58,906 nt of DNA from NCBI GenBank assembly GCA_001464275.1, contig LNFL01000140.1, positions 1-58,906 of the forward strand, written 5' to 3'. This document shows, piece after piece, positions 1 through 8,626 of the stretch. The DNA is from Actinobacteria bacterium Ga0077560 (GTDB taxonomy: Bacteria; Actinomycetota; Thermoleophilia; Miltoncostaeales; Miltoncostaeaceae). Both the position numbers and the translations under genes were made by a program. The number at the start of each line of letters is the position of its first letter. Position 1 is the first letter of the stretch. The notes beneath the pieces were generated by a model. It saw nothing but the letters and a program-made list of their open reading frames with translations. It did not search any database and was not told the origin of the DNA.

Positions 1-990
1 GGGACCGAGGACCTCGAGGTGTCCGACACCCACAACGGTGGCGGCGACAACCGCGCGGTGAGCATGGACATCGGGTTCTCGGCGTACGGCGCCGGGCGCG
101 TGTTCCTGAACGGGCCCGACGCCACCGTCATCGGCGACGGGGCCGCCGGCAACAACGTCGCCACCACCCCCGTGCTGGTGGACCTGGCGGGCGCCACCGA
201 CCTGCGCCAGCTGGGCGGCTCGCCCACCATCGACGCCGGCTCGGCGGCGGTGGCCGCCGGCGCCGCGGACATCGAGGGCGACCCGCGCGTGATCGGCACG
301 GCGCCCGACATCGGCGCCGACGAATACGTGCCGGCCCCGGCGGCCTCCACCGGCGCCGCCACGGCGGTCACCGCCACCACGGCCACCGTCGGCGCCTCGG
401 TGACCCCCAACGGGCGGGCGACCACCTACCGGATCGAGTACGGCACCACCACGGCCTACGGGTCCACGACCGCCGCCGCGAGCCTGGGTGCCGGGACCAC
501 GGCCGCGGCGGTCAGCACCGCCCTCACCGGCCTCACGCCGTCCACGACCTACCACTACCGGGTGGTGGCCACGAACAGCACCGGCACCACCAACGGCGCC
601 GACGCGGTGCTCACCACCGCGGCCGCGCCGGACCGCACCGCCCCGGTGGTGGGTCCCCTGCGCATCACCCCGCCCGTCCGCGCGACCCGGCGCCTGGTCG
701 TGGCGTTCACGCTCTCCGAGGACGCCCGCGCGGTGCTCACCGTGAGCCGCCCGGTGCCCGGACGGGTCCGCGGGGGCGCGTGCCGTGCCGGTGCGGGCAC
801 GGGTCGTCCCTGCACCGCATGGACCCGCGTCGCCCGGATCGCCGCCGCGCGCACGGCGGGGCCGCGGAGCCTCGCGGTGCCCGGCCCGCGCCTGGCGCGC
901 CCCGGCGCCTACCGACTGGAGCTGGTGGCCACCGACGCCGCGGGCAACACGTCCACCACCAGGAGGAAAGCGATCACCCTGCGTCGCTGA
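1..990 (+). CDS. C-terminal part of a secreted beta-helix / fibronectin-like surface protein (5' partial)
   Basis: The frame is open from base 1, so the GTG at 19 is probably internal and the gene starts outside the window. About 329 residues are visible. The first part ends in a motif of the choice-of-anchor Q / right-handed beta-helix type (LGGSPTIDAGS, then DPRVIGTAPDIGADEY). Residues about 110-205 resemble one fibronectin type III-like domain (YRIEYGTTTAYG, LTPSTTYHYRVVATN). The last 120 residues form another beta domain ending in VATDAAGNTS and a basic tail, a type of C-terminus common in secreted proteins of Solirubrobacterales-like actinobacteria. It probably acts outside the cell; substrate or partner cannot be told. 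Its stop overlaps the 3' end of the convergent pseudouridine kinase gene by 17 bp. Confidence 0.75.
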   Translation, partial: GTEDLEVSDTHNGGGDNRAVSMDIGFSAYGAGRVFLNGPDATVIGDGAAGNNVATTPVLVDLAGATDLRQLGGSPTIDAGSAAVAAGAADIEGDPRVIGTAPDIGADEYVPAPAASTGAATAVTATTATVGASVTPNGRATTYRIEYGTTTAYGSTTAAASLGAGTTAAAVSTALTGLTPSTTYHYRVVATNSTGTTNGADAVLTTAAAPDRTAPVVGPLRITPPVRATRRLVVAFTLSEDARAVLTVSRPVPGRVRGGACRAGAGTGRPCTAWTRVARIAAARTAGPRSLAVPGPRLARPGAYRLELVATDAAGNTSTTRRKAITLRR

Positions 991-1882
991 CCGACGGGCG
1001 GGCCCCCGCCCGCGCGCACACCGCCGCGGCCAGCCGGCAGGCGGCGGTGAGCGCGGCCGGCGGCTCGAGACCGTCCGCGCGGGCCGCCAGCCAGGCGGCC
1101 GCGAACGCGTCACCGGCGCCGGTGGTGTCCACCACCGGCCCGGGGGGCGCGGCTGCCGGGACCTCGGCGACGGCGCCGGCCGGGCCGTGCCAGCGGGCAC
1201 CGCGCGCGCCGAGCTTGAGGACCACCTCGCCGTGCCGTGCACCCAGGTCGGCGGCCACCCGGTCCGGGTCGCGGGTGCCGCACAGCACCTCGGCCTCGTC
1301 GAGGGTCACCAGCACCAGGTCCACGCCGTCGATCAGGGCACGGAACACGTCCGCGCCCATCGCCGCCAGCGGCGCGGCCGACGCGGGGTCCACCGAGGTG
1401 GTCATCCCCGCGGCGCGCGCGGCCGCCAGCGCGGCCACCCCCGCGGGCCGGCTGCCGGGGTGCAGCAGTGTGTAGCCGGACACGTGCAGGTGCCCGCCCG
1501 GCTCGGCCACCGGTGCGTCGCGCAGCAGGGGGTTCGCGCCGGCGTCGGGCAGCATGGTGCGCTCGCCCGAGGCGTCGACCAACACCACGCACGTCCCCGT
1601 GGGCGCGTCGGTGACCACCTGCAGCCGGGTCTCCACACCCAGCGCGGTCAGCGCCTCGCCCGCGGCGCGCCCCAGGGCGTCATCGCCGACGCACCCGCAG
1701 AACACGCACCGCGCGCCCAGATGCCCGAGCCAGGCGGCCGTGTTCGCCGCCGCCCCGCCGGGTCGCAGCGCCACCCGAGCCGGGGTGTCGCTGCCCACGG
1801 CCAGGTCGCCCGCGTACCGGGCGATGACGTCGGTCATGACATCGCCCAGCACCACCACCGGCGCGCCGGGGCGGGGGGTCAT
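974..1882 (-). CDS. psuK: PfkB-family sugar kinase, probable pseudouridine kinase
   Basis: This 302-residue protein is a ribokinase/PfkB-fold kinase. An N-terminal glycine-rich substrate motif (RPGGAAANTAAWLG) and the C-terminal anion-hole motif DTTGAGDAF at about residues 250-258, with its catalytic Asp, are visible. The ATG overlaps the stop of psuG in ATGA, so the two are translationally coupled. PsuK phosphorylates pseudouridine to pseudouridine 5'-phosphate, which PsuG then splits. The substrate is inferred from the neighbour, because PfkB kinases of ribose, adenosine or other sugars look alike. It is the last gene of the minus-strand nucleoside block. Confidence 0.8.
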   Translation of the reverse strand: MTPRPGAPVVVLGDVMTDVIARYAGDLAVGSDTPARVALRPGGAAANTAAWLGHLGARCVFCGCVGDDALGRAAGEALTALGVETRLQVVTDAPTGTCVVLVDASGERTMLPDAGANPLLRDAPVAEPGGHLHVSGYTLLHPGSRPAGVAALAAARAAGMTTSVDPASAAPLAAMGADVFRALIDGVDLVLVTLDEAEVLCGTRDPDRVAADLGARHGEVVLKLGARGARWHGPAGAVAEVPAAAPPGPVVDTTGAGDAFAAAWLAARADGLEPPAALTAACRLAAAVCARAGARPSVSDAG

Positions 1883-2781
1883 GCCCCGTGCATCGCCAGG
1901 GCGATCCGCGCCGCGAGCTCGGCGTTGCGCAGCACCAGCCGCACGTTGGCGCGCATGCTCTCCCCGGCCGTGTGATCGTGGAAGTGGCCCAGGATGAACG
2001 GCGTGGCGTCCTTGCCGCTGATGCCCTGCGCCCGGGCCGCCTCGAGGGCCTCGGCCAGCACCCGGTCGTGCATCGCCGGGTCGAGCTGCTCGTCGGCCGG
2101 CAGCGGGTAGCCCACCACGATCGCCTGGGTCAGGCGGAGCATGTTCCGCATGTTCGCCATCGCGGCGATCTCCTGCTGGGTGTCCACCCGGGCGGGCGCG
2201 GCGAAGCCGGAGTCCGACAGGTAGAAGCCCGGAAAGCGATCGGTCCCGAAGCCGACCACCGGCACCGACAGGGTCTCCAGGCGCTCCAGCGTCGCGGGGA
2301 CGTCGAGGATGGACTTCACCCCGGCGCAGACCACCACGATGGGGATCTGGGCCAGCGCGAGGAGGTCCGCCGACTCGTCGAAGGTCACCGAGGCCTCGCG
2401 GTGCACGCCGCCGAGCCCGCCGGTCGCGAACACCCGGATGCCCGCCAGGTGGGCCAGGTGGGATGTGCTGGCGACCGTGGTGGCGGCGCTGCGGCCGCCG
2501 CTGATCACCGCCGGCAGGTCCCGGATGCTGGCCTTGGTGACGTCGTCGCGGAAGGCCACCTGCTCCAGCAGCTCCGGGGAGAGCCCCACGTGCACGATGC
2601 CGTCCAGCACGGCGATGGTCGCCGGCACCGAGCCCTGGTCGCGCACCGCGGCCTCGATGCGGCGCGCCACCTCGAGGTTGTCGGGGCGCGGCAGGCCGTG
2701 CGCCAGGATCGTTGACTCGAGCGCCACGACGGCGCGGCCGGATGCGAGGGCGCTTGCGACCTCGTCGGACAGCTGGATCAC
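1879..2781 (-). CDS. psuG: Pseudouridine-5'-phosphate glycosidase
   Basis: This 300-residue protein matches the usual length and motifs of PsuG: ALESTILAHGLP near residues 20-31, SGGRSAATTVAST, and FATGGLGGVHR. The enzyme reversibly splits pseudouridine 5'-phosphate into uracil and ribose 5-phosphate using a catalytic Lys and a divalent metal in the cytoplasm. Start is GTG at 2781, 7 nt after the stop of the aldehyde-dehydrogenase-like gene, and its stop overlaps psuK by 4 bp. Ribose 5-phosphate from this step would join the pool fed by the phosphosugar mutase upstream in the same block, which fits a role in RNA turnover. Confidence 0.93.
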   Translation of the reverse strand: MIQLSDEVASALASGRAVVALESTILAHGLPRPDNLEVARRIEAAVRDQGSVPATIAVLDGIVHVGLSPELLEQVAFRDDVTKASIRDLPAVISGGRSAATTVASTSHLAHLAGIRVFATGGLGGVHREASVTFDESADLLALAQIPIVVVCAGVKSILDVPATLERLETLSVPVVGFGTDRFPGFYLSDSGFAAPARVDTQQEIAAMANMRNMLRLTQAIVVGYPLPADEQLDPAMHDRVLAEALEAARAQGISGKDATPFILGHFHDHTAGESMRANVRLVLRNAELAARIALAMHGA

Positions 2782-2788
2782 GGGTGCC

Positions 2789-3631
2789 TCAGATGCTCGC
2801 GGGGTGCCAGACGGTGCGGATCTCGCAGAACGCCATCGCCGTGCGCAGGTCCTCCGCCCCGTGCGTCGCCGAGGCCCGCTTGAGGTTCTCGGCGGTGCGC
2901 GCGCGCAGGTCGGCCGCGATGCCGGCCGGAGCGCCGGACAGGTCGATCTGGTCGACGTCGTCGTGGTCGGCCAGCCACGGCAGCAGCTGGGCGTGGTCGC
3001 CGGTGAGCAGGTTCACCACGCCGCCGGGCACGTCGGAGGTCGCGACGACCTCGCCGAGCGTGCTGGTGACCAGCGCCGCCGGACCGCCGGCGACCGCCAC
3101 CACCGCGTTGCCGGCCATGATCGCCGGGCACACCAGCCCCAGCACGCCGCGCACGCCGCCGGTGTCCGGGCACGCCAGCGCGCAGACGCCCATGGGCACC
3201 ACGCTCGAGAGGTTCAGGAACGGGCCCGCCACGGGGTTCACGCTGCCCACCAGCTGCTCGAGCTTGTCGGCGAAGCCGGCCCAGTAGACCGCCCCGTCCA
3301 CGGCGGCCTCCACGTCGGCCCGTGCCTCGGCGGCCGGGACGCCCACGGCCTCCAGCTCGCCCGCCAGCTGCGCCGCCCGGCCCTCCAGCACCTCGGCGAT
3401 GCGGTACAGGATCTGGCCGCGGTTGTAGGGCGTGCGCCCGGCCCAGGATTCCTGCGCGCCCCGCGCGGCGCGCACGGCGTCGCGCACGTCCTTGCGGGAC
3501 GCCGTGGCGACGTGCGCCAGCAGCGTGCCGTCCGGGGCGGTCACCGCGGTGGTGCGGGCCGACTCCGACCGGGGGAACGCGCCCCCGATGAACAGCTTGT
3601 AGGTCTTGCGGACCTCGACGCGGTCGCTCAT
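2789..3631 (-). CDS. Half-length aldehyde-dehydrogenase-like protein without catalytic domain
   Basis: Start is the ATG at 3631, overlapping the stop of the full ALDH (ATGA). The 280-residue product follows the N-terminal cofactor-binding half of an aldehyde dehydrogenase (KLFIGGAFPRSESART, ARGAQESWAGRTPYNRGQIL, DVPGGVVNLLTGD) but stops where the LELGG glutamate and catalytic cysteine should appear. It also lacks the PWNFP signature. No other frame continues it, and psuG starts 7 nt later, so this is not a local frameshift. From memory, deoC regions of actinobacteria often carry two ALDH genes, one short; if so it is a maintained partner, perhaps a structural subunit of the enzyme upstream. 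It is unlikely to be a dehydrogenase alone. Confidence 0.8.
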   Translation of the reverse strand: MSDRVEVRKTYKLFIGGAFPRSESARTTAVTAPDGTLLAHVATASRKDVRDAVRAARGAQESWAGRTPYNRGQILYRIAEVLEGRAAQLAGELEAVGVPAAEARADVEAAVDGAVYWAGFADKLEQLVGSVNPVAGPFLNLSSVVPMGVCALACPDTGGVRGVLGLVCPAIMAGNAVVAVAGGPAALVTSTLGEVVATSDVPGGVVNLLTGDHAQLLPWLADHDDVDQIDLSGAPAGIAADLRARTAENLKRASATHGAEDLRTAMAFCEIRTVWHPASI

Positions 3632-5124
3632 GCGGTCACCGGGGAGAGCGTGAGGTACTCCTGCAGGCCCTGGCGGCCGCCCTCGCGGCCGAACCCGGAC
3701 TCGCGCAGGCCGCCGAACGGGCTGGCCGGGTCGAACCGGTTGAACGAGTTCGCCCACACCACGCCGGCCCGCAGGCGCTGTGACATCCACAGGATGCGCG
3801 AGCCCTTCTCGGTCCACACGCCGGCCGACAGGCCGTACCGGGTGGCGTTCGCCCGGGCGACGGCCTCCGCCTCGGTGCGGAAGGTCTGCACCGCCAGGAC
3901 CGGCCCGAAGACCTCCTCGCGGCAGATGGCCTCCGATCCGCCCAGGCCGGTCACGATGGTGGGCGGGAAGTAGAACCCCTTGCCCGGCAGCGCGCGCGTG
4001 GACTGGTGCACCTGGGCGCCGTCGTCGCGCGCCTCGTCCACGAACCCGCGGATGCGCTCCAGCTGGGCGTGGGAGTTGATGGCCCCCACGTCGGTGTTCT
4101 TGTCCAGCGGGTCGCCCACCCGCAGCAGCTCGATGCGGCGGCGCAGCCGGTCGAGCAGTTCGTCGGCGATGCCCTCCTGCACCAGCAGCCGCGAGCCGGC
4201 GCAGCACACGTGGCCCTGGTTGAAGAAGATGCCGTCCACGATGCCCTCCACCGCCTGGTCGAGCGCGGCGTCGTCGAACACCACGTGGGCGCCCTTGCCG
4301 CCCAACTCCAGGGTGAGGCGCGTGCCGCGCTCCGCGGTGGCGCGCCGGATGGCCTTCCCCACCTCCGTGGACCCGGTGAACGCCACCTTGTCCACGCCCG
4401 GATGGGCGGCCAGCGCGGCGCCGGTGGCGCCGGCGCCGGTCACCACGTTCAGCACACCGGGCGGCAGGCCGGCCTCGGCCGCCAGCTCGGCCAGCAGCAG
4501 CGCGGTGAGCGGCGTGGTCTCGGCGGGCTTGAGCACCACCGTGTTCCCGCACGCCAGCGCCGGGGCGATCTTCCAGGCCACCATGAGCAGCGGGAAGTTC
4601 CAGGGGGTGATCTGCCCCACCACGCCGATGGGACGCCCGGTCATGCCGGGCACCGCGTACTCGAGCTTGTCGGCCCACCCCGCGTGGTAGAACAGGTGCG
4701 CGGCGGCCAGCGGCACGTCCACGTCGCGCGACTCCCGGATGGGCTTGCCGCCGTCGATCGTCTCCAGCACCGCGAACTCGCGGGAGCGGTCCTGCAGCAG
4801 CCGGGCCATGCGGAACAGGTACTTGGCCCGCGTGCGGCCGGGCATGTCGCGCCACACGGTCTCGTACGCCCGGCGGGCGGCGGCCACCGCGTCGTCGACG
4901 TCGGCGGCGGCCCCCTCGGCGACCTCGGCGATGTGCTCGCCGTTCGCGGGCTCGATGGTCGAGAACACCGCCCCGTCGCGGGCGTCGCGTTCCTCGCCGT
5001 CGATCATGAGCCCGTAGCGCGGCCGGATGGCCACGATGTCGCGCCCCTCGATGGACGGAGCGTAGTCGGCGAACGTGCGCGCCAGGTTCGCGGTGGCGGT
5101 GTCGTCGTGCGGCGTGGTCGTCAT
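3628..5124 (-). CDS. NAD(P)-dependent aldehyde dehydrogenase
   Basis: This 498-residue enzyme has the complete ALDH set: TPWNFP near residue 174, LELGGKG with the general-base Glu near 272, GHVCCAG with the nucleophilic Cys near 304, and EEVFGPVL further on. Start is the ATG at 5124, whose A is also the last base of the deoC stop (TGATG), so translation is coupled. The likely substrate is acetaldehyde released by the aldolase upstream, oxidised to acetate; this comes from context, since ALDH specificity cannot be read from sequence. The acetyl-CoA synthetase at 34.5 kb could activate the product. Confidence 0.9.
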   Translation of the reverse strand: MTTTPHDDTATANLARTFADYAPSIEGRDIVAIRPRYGLMIDGEERDARDGAVFSTIEPANGEHIAEVAEGAAADVDDAVAAARRAYETVWRDMPGRTRAKYLFRMARLLQDRSREFAVLETIDGGKPIRESRDVDVPLAAAHLFYHAGWADKLEYAVPGMTGRPIGVVGQITPWNFPLLMVAWKIAPALACGNTVVLKPAETTPLTALLLAELAAEAGLPPGVLNVVTGAGATGAALAAHPGVDKVAFTGSTEVGKAIRRATAERGTRLTLELGGKGAHVVFDDAALDQAVEGIVDGIFFNQGHVCCAGSRLLVQEGIADELLDRLRRRIELLRVGDPLDKNTDVGAINSHAQLERIRGFVDEARDDGAQVHQSTRALPGKGFYFPPTIVTGLGGSEAICREEVFGPVLAVQTFRTEAEAVARANATRYGLSAGVWTEKGSRILWMSQRLRAGVVWANSFNRFDPASPFGGLRESGFGREGGRQGLQEYLTLSPVTA

Positions 5125-6068
5125 CAGTCCACCGGGAGGTCGCCGGGGCGGGGGTACCTGCCGGTGCGCTGAAAGCGCAGCTGCAGCACCAGGTCGTTGA
5201 GCAGCGTGGAGGCCCCGAAGCGGAAGCGGTCGGGGGTGAGCCAGTCGGTGCCGAGCGTCTCGGCCACCAGGGCCAGGTAGCCCAGGGCCTGCTTGGCGGT
5301 GCGCACACCCCCCGCCAGCTTGAGGCCCACCACGCGGCCGGTCTGCTCGCCGAAGTCGCGGATGGCCTCCGACATGCACAGGGCGACGGGCGGCGTGGCG
5401 CTCACCGGCAGCTTGCCGGTGGAGGTCTTGATGACATCGCTGCCGGCGGCCATGGCGATCATCGACGCCAGTCGCACCATCTCGTAGGAGCCCAGCTCCC
5501 CGGTCTCCAGGATCGTCTTGAGGTGCGCGTGACCCACGGCCTGCTTGGCGGCGGCGATCTCGTCGTGCACCACGTCCAGGCGGCCCGACAGCAGCGCCCC
5601 GCGGTTGAGGACGATGTCCACCTCGTGGGCGCCGTCGTCCACCGCGCGGCGGATCTCCTCCAGGCGCTCATGCAGGTGGCTCTGTCCCGACGGGAACGCG
5701 CCCGCCACCGACGCCACCTTCACCGGGCTGCCGGCCACCGCGTCGCGCGCCTCCGCCACCAGCGCCCCGTAGACGCACACGGCCGCCACGGGATGCAGCG
5801 ACAGGTCGTCCGGGTCCGGCCGCAGGGCCCGGGCGCACATGGCGCGCACCTTGCCGGGGGTGTCGGCGCCCTCCAGCGTGGTGAGGTCCACGCACCGCAC
5901 CGACAGCTCCAGGCCGGCCACCTTGCTCTCGCGCTTCACCGAGCGGCTCACCAGCCGCGCCGCGCGCTCCTGCAGGGCCAGCGCGTCGACGGGCTGGACC
6001 CGCAGCGGGGTGTCCACGGCCACGCCCTCCAGGACGATGCCGCGCGAATCGCGAGAGGCGGTGATCAT
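5124..6068 (-). CDS. deoC: Deoxyribose-phosphate aldolase
   Basis: This 314-residue class I aldolase splits 2-deoxyribose 5-phosphate into glyceraldehyde 3-phosphate and acetaldehyde. The Schiff-base lysine lies in DVIKTSTGK near residue 211, and GGVRTAKQA and HLKTILETGEL are also typical. It is longer than the roughly 220-residue bacterial form, as is common for actinobacterial DeoC. The ATG at 6068 is 34 nt downstream of the mutase stop; a CAAGAT hexamer 6 nt before it could serve as an extra promoter. It links purine nucleoside phosphorolysis to the two ALDH-type genes downstream. Confidence 0.93.
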   Translation of the reverse strand: MITASRDSRGIVLEGVAVDTPLRVQPVDALALQERAARLVSRSVKRESKVAGLELSVRCVDLTTLEGADTPGKVRAMCARALRPDPDDLSLHPVAAVCVYGALVAEARDAVAGSPVKVASVAGAFPSGQSHLHERLEEIRRAVDDGAHEVDIVLNRGALLSGRLDVVHDEIAAAKQAVGHAHLKTILETGELGSYEMVRLASMIAMAAGSDVIKTSTGKLPVSATPPVALCMSEAIRDFGEQTGRVVGLKLAGGVRTAKQALGYLALVAETLGTDWLTPDRFRFGASTLLNDLVLQLRFQRTGRYPRPGDLPVD

Positions 6069-6102
6069 CGGTTGATCTTGGCACGCCCGGGCGTGACCGG
6101 CA

Positions 6103-7767
6103 TCACCCCAGCAGCAGGGGTGTCAGCGCCGCGCGGATCCCGGCCAGCCGGACGCGCGCCCGGGCGCGGGCCGCCGCGACGTCCCCGTCGGGCACGGGCT
6201 CCACCGCCTCGCAGTAGCACTTGAGCTTGGGCTCGGTGCCCGACGGGCGCACCACCACGCGCGACCCGCCGTCCAGCCGGATGCGCAGCACGTCGGCGGC
6301 GGGGGCGTCCACCGCGGTCACCGCCGCGTCGCCCAGGCGCGCGGGCGGGGCGGCGATGAGACGGCCCACCAGCGCCGCGCGCCGCGCCGCGCCGTCCGGC
6401 GACTCGTCGCGCAGCGAGAAGTTGTCGGTGACGTGCGCGCCGTGCCGGCGGTGCAGATCGTCCAGGCGGTCGGCCAGGGTCGCTCCCTCGGCGCGCGCGG
6501 CCGCGGCCATCGATGCCACCGCAACCGCCGCCGACAGGCCGTCCTTGTCGCGCACGTCGGCGCCCACGGCGTACCCGATGGCCTCCTCGTAGGCCAGCAC
6601 CTGTACCAGGGAGGGGTCCTCCATCGCGGGGCGCGACAGCCACTTGAAGCCGGTGAGCGTCTGGGCGAACACCGCCCCGTGGGCCTCGGCGATCCGGGCC
6701 AGCAGGGAGCCCGACACCACGCTGCACACCACCAGCCGCCGAGGCCCCGAGGTGACCTCGGCCAGCAGCCACTCCCCCAGCAGCGCGCCCACGTCGTCGC
6801 CGGTGAGCTGCCGGGGGGCGCCGTCCGCATCACGCACCAGCACGGCCACCCGGTCGGCGTCCGGGTCCACCGCCAGGCCGATCAGGGCGTCGGTCTCGCG
6901 CATGCGCGCCGCCAGCAGGTCGGTGGCGCCCGGCTCCTCCGGGTTGGGGAACGTGACCGTCGGGAAGTCCGGGTCGGGCGCCTCCTGGGCGGCCACCGGG
7001 AACACCTCGCGGTGCCCGGCGTCGGCCAGCAGGCGCGCCAGCGGGGCGCCGCCCACGCCGTGCATGGCGCTGGTCGCGATGCGGATGGGCGCCGCCGGCG
7101 CCGGGACCCGGGCCAGTGTGGCGGCGCGGTAGGCGTCCACCACCTCCGCCCCCAGGGGCGTCACCGCCGCGGGCGCCGTCCCCGGCGGCACGATGACGCC
7201 GTCGCCGGCCGCGGCGTCGATGGCGGCGGCCACCAGGCCGTCCACCGGCGGCACGATCTGCGCGCCGTCGCCCATGTAGAGCTTCATGCCGTTGTCGGCC
7301 GGCGGGTTGTGGCTGGCCGTGACCACGATCCCGGCGGCGCAGCCCAGGTGGCGGATCGCGAACACGCCGACCGGGGTGGGCTGCGGGCCGTCGGCCAGCA
7401 CCACCGGGATCCCGTGGGCGGCCAGCACCTCGGCGCAGTCGGCGGCGAAGACGGCCGACCGGTGCCGGGCGTCATGGGCCACCACCACCCCCCGGGACGT
7501 GGCGTCCGGGACGTGGGCGAGCAGGTACCGGGCGATCCCCGCCGCCGACTGGCGCACCACCAGGCGGTTCATCCGCATGGGGCCGGCGCCCATGCGGCCG
7601 CGCAGCCCGGCGGTGCCGAACGCCAGCCGCCCGGCGAACCGCGCCGCCACCTCGTCCAGGTCGCCGGCGGCGAGCAGCGCCTCCAGCTCCGCCCGGGTCT
7701 CCGGGTCGGGGTCTCGCGCCAGCCAGTCGGCCGCACGGTCCCGCGGATCCGGCCCGGGCGCGCCCAT
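6103..7767 (-). CDS. Phospho-sugar mutase (phosphopentomutase / phosphomannomutase type)
   Basis: A 554-residue alpha-D-phosphohexomutase. It has the phosphoserine loop TASHNPPADNG near residue 150, the metal loop DPDADR near 300, the sugar loop YEEAIGY, and the phosphate site RPSGTEPKLKCY near 508. Between a nucleoside phosphorylase and deoC the expected job is converting (deoxy)ribose 1-phosphate to the 5-phosphate, as the PGM2-like branch does. Phosphomannomutase or phosphoglucomutase activity cannot be excluded. GTG at 7770 and ATG at 7767 are both possible starts; either overlaps the phosphorylase stop. Confidence 0.85.
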   Translation of the reverse strand: MGAPGPDPRDRAADWLARDPDPETRAELEALLAAGDLDEVAARFAGRLAFGTAGLRGRMGAGPMRMNRLVVRQSAAGIARYLLAHVPDATSRGVVVAHDARHRSAVFAADCAEVLAAHGIPVVLADGPQPTPVGVFAIRHLGCAAGIVVTASHNPPADNGMKLYMGDGAQIVPPVDGLVAAAIDAAAGDGVIVPPGTAPAAVTPLGAEVVDAYRAATLARVPAPAAPIRIATSAMHGVGGAPLARLLADAGHREVFPVAAQEAPDPDFPTVTFPNPEEPGATDLLAARMRETDALIGLAVDPDADRVAVLVRDADGAPRQLTGDDVGALLGEWLLAEVTSGPRRLVVCSVVSGSLLARIAEAHGAVFAQTLTGFKWLSRPAMEDPSLVQVLAYEEAIGYAVGADVRDKDGLSAAVAVASMAAAARAEGATLADRLDDLHRRHGAHVTDNFSLRDESPDGAARRAALVGRLIAAPPARLGDAAVTAVDAPAADVLRIRLDGGSRVVVRPSGTEPKLKCYCEAVEPVPDGDVAAARARARVRLAGIRAALTPLLLG

Positions 7768-8582
7768 CACATCGCGGCGGTCACCGCGCGCAGCAGCTCG
7801 GCGAGCCGGCCCACGGACGCCTTCCCGGTCTCCAGCACCTCGTGGTGGTCCAGCGCGGAGGCGGACATCCCGGCGGCGAGGTTGGTGACCAGCGACACCC
7901 CGAACACCTCGGCCCCCAGGTGGCGCGCGGCGATGGCCTCCAGCACGGTGGACATGCCCACCAGGTCGGCGCCCAGCGTGCGGAGCATCGCGATCTCGGC
8001 GGGCGTCTCGTAGCTGCCGCCGAGCATGCCGGCGTAGACGCCCTCGGGAAGATCCGGGAACGCCGCCCGGGCCGCGGCGCGCAGGCGCGGGCTGTAGAGG
8101 TCGGTGAGGTCCGAGAACCGGCCGGGGTACCCGGCCGGCGGCTCGGCGCCGGTCATGGGGTTCGCGCCCGTGAGGTTGAGCTGGTCGCGGATGAGCACCG
8201 GCGTGCCCGGGCCGTTCTGCGGCACGAGCGATCCGGCGGCGTTGGTGAGCATCACCACGCCGCAGCCGGCCAGGACGGCCGCGCGGACACCGTGGACCAC
8301 CGTGGCGACCGGGTGCTCCTCGTACAGGTGCGACCGGCCGGCCAGCACCAGCACCGGCGTGCCGTCCACGTCCACCGAGTGCGCCATCCCGGAGTGCCCC
8401 TGCACCACGGGCGCGGGGAAGCCGGGGAACTCGTGCATCGGCACCGCGGCGCGAACCGCGCCCAGCAGCTCCGCGACCTGCGCCCAGCCGGAGCCCAGCA
8501 CCAGCACCGCGCGGTGCTCGCCCAGCCGCTCCCTGATGGCCGCGCCCGCCGAGGCGGCGCGTGCGTACGGATCGTCAGCCAT
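7767..8582 (-). CDS. punA: Purine nucleoside phosphorylase, trimeric type
   Basis: This 271-residue protein has the hallmarks of the trimeric PNP class: VLGSGW phosphate loop, GRSHLYEEHP, TNAAGSL and VGMSTVLEAIAARH. It cleaves purine ribo- and deoxyribonucleosides with phosphate, releasing base and (deoxy)ribose 1-phosphate in the cytoplasm. It is the first gene of the minus-strand catabolic block and is divergent from the HipA-like gene, with 44 bp between the two starts. A CATAGT -10 element lies 7 nt before the ATG with no ribosome-binding site, so the transcript is probably leaderless. Confidence 0.93.
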   Translation of the reverse strand: MADDPYARAASAGAAIRERLGEHRAVLVLGSGWAQVAELLGAVRAAVPMHEFPGFPAPVVQGHSGMAHSVDVDGTPVLVLAGRSHLYEEHPVATVVHGVRAAVLAGCGVVMLTNAAGSLVPQNGPGTPVLIRDQLNLTGANPMTGAEPPAGYPGRFSDLTDLYSPRLRAAARAAFPDLPEGVYAGMLGGSYETPAEIAMLRTLGADLVGMSTVLEAIAARHLGAEVFGVSLVTNLAAGMSASALDHHEVLETGKASVGRLAELLRAVTAAM

Positions 8583-8589
8583 GGGCCGG

Positions 8590-8595
8590 ACTATG
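8590..8595 (-). promoter_or_regulatory. -10 element of the nucleoside block
   Basis: CATAGT on the minus strand, 7 nt before the PNP start codon; the first transcribed base would be at or next to the ATG. Confidence 0.45.
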
Positions 8596-8613
8596 GCAGC
8601 CCGGCCGGGTGGA

Positions 8614-8619
8614 TACGCT
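8614..8619 (+). promoter_or_regulatory. -10 element, leaderless start of HipA-like gene
   Basis: TACGCT followed by a 7-nt spacer and the ATG at 8627; no Shine-Dalgarno in the spacer. Confidence 0.5.
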
Positions 8620-8626
8620 GGCGGTG

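Noticed and set aside
2789..3631. Frameshifted full-length aldehyde dehydrogenase
   Set aside because: No other frame downstream carries the catalytic half and psuG begins 7 nt after the stop.
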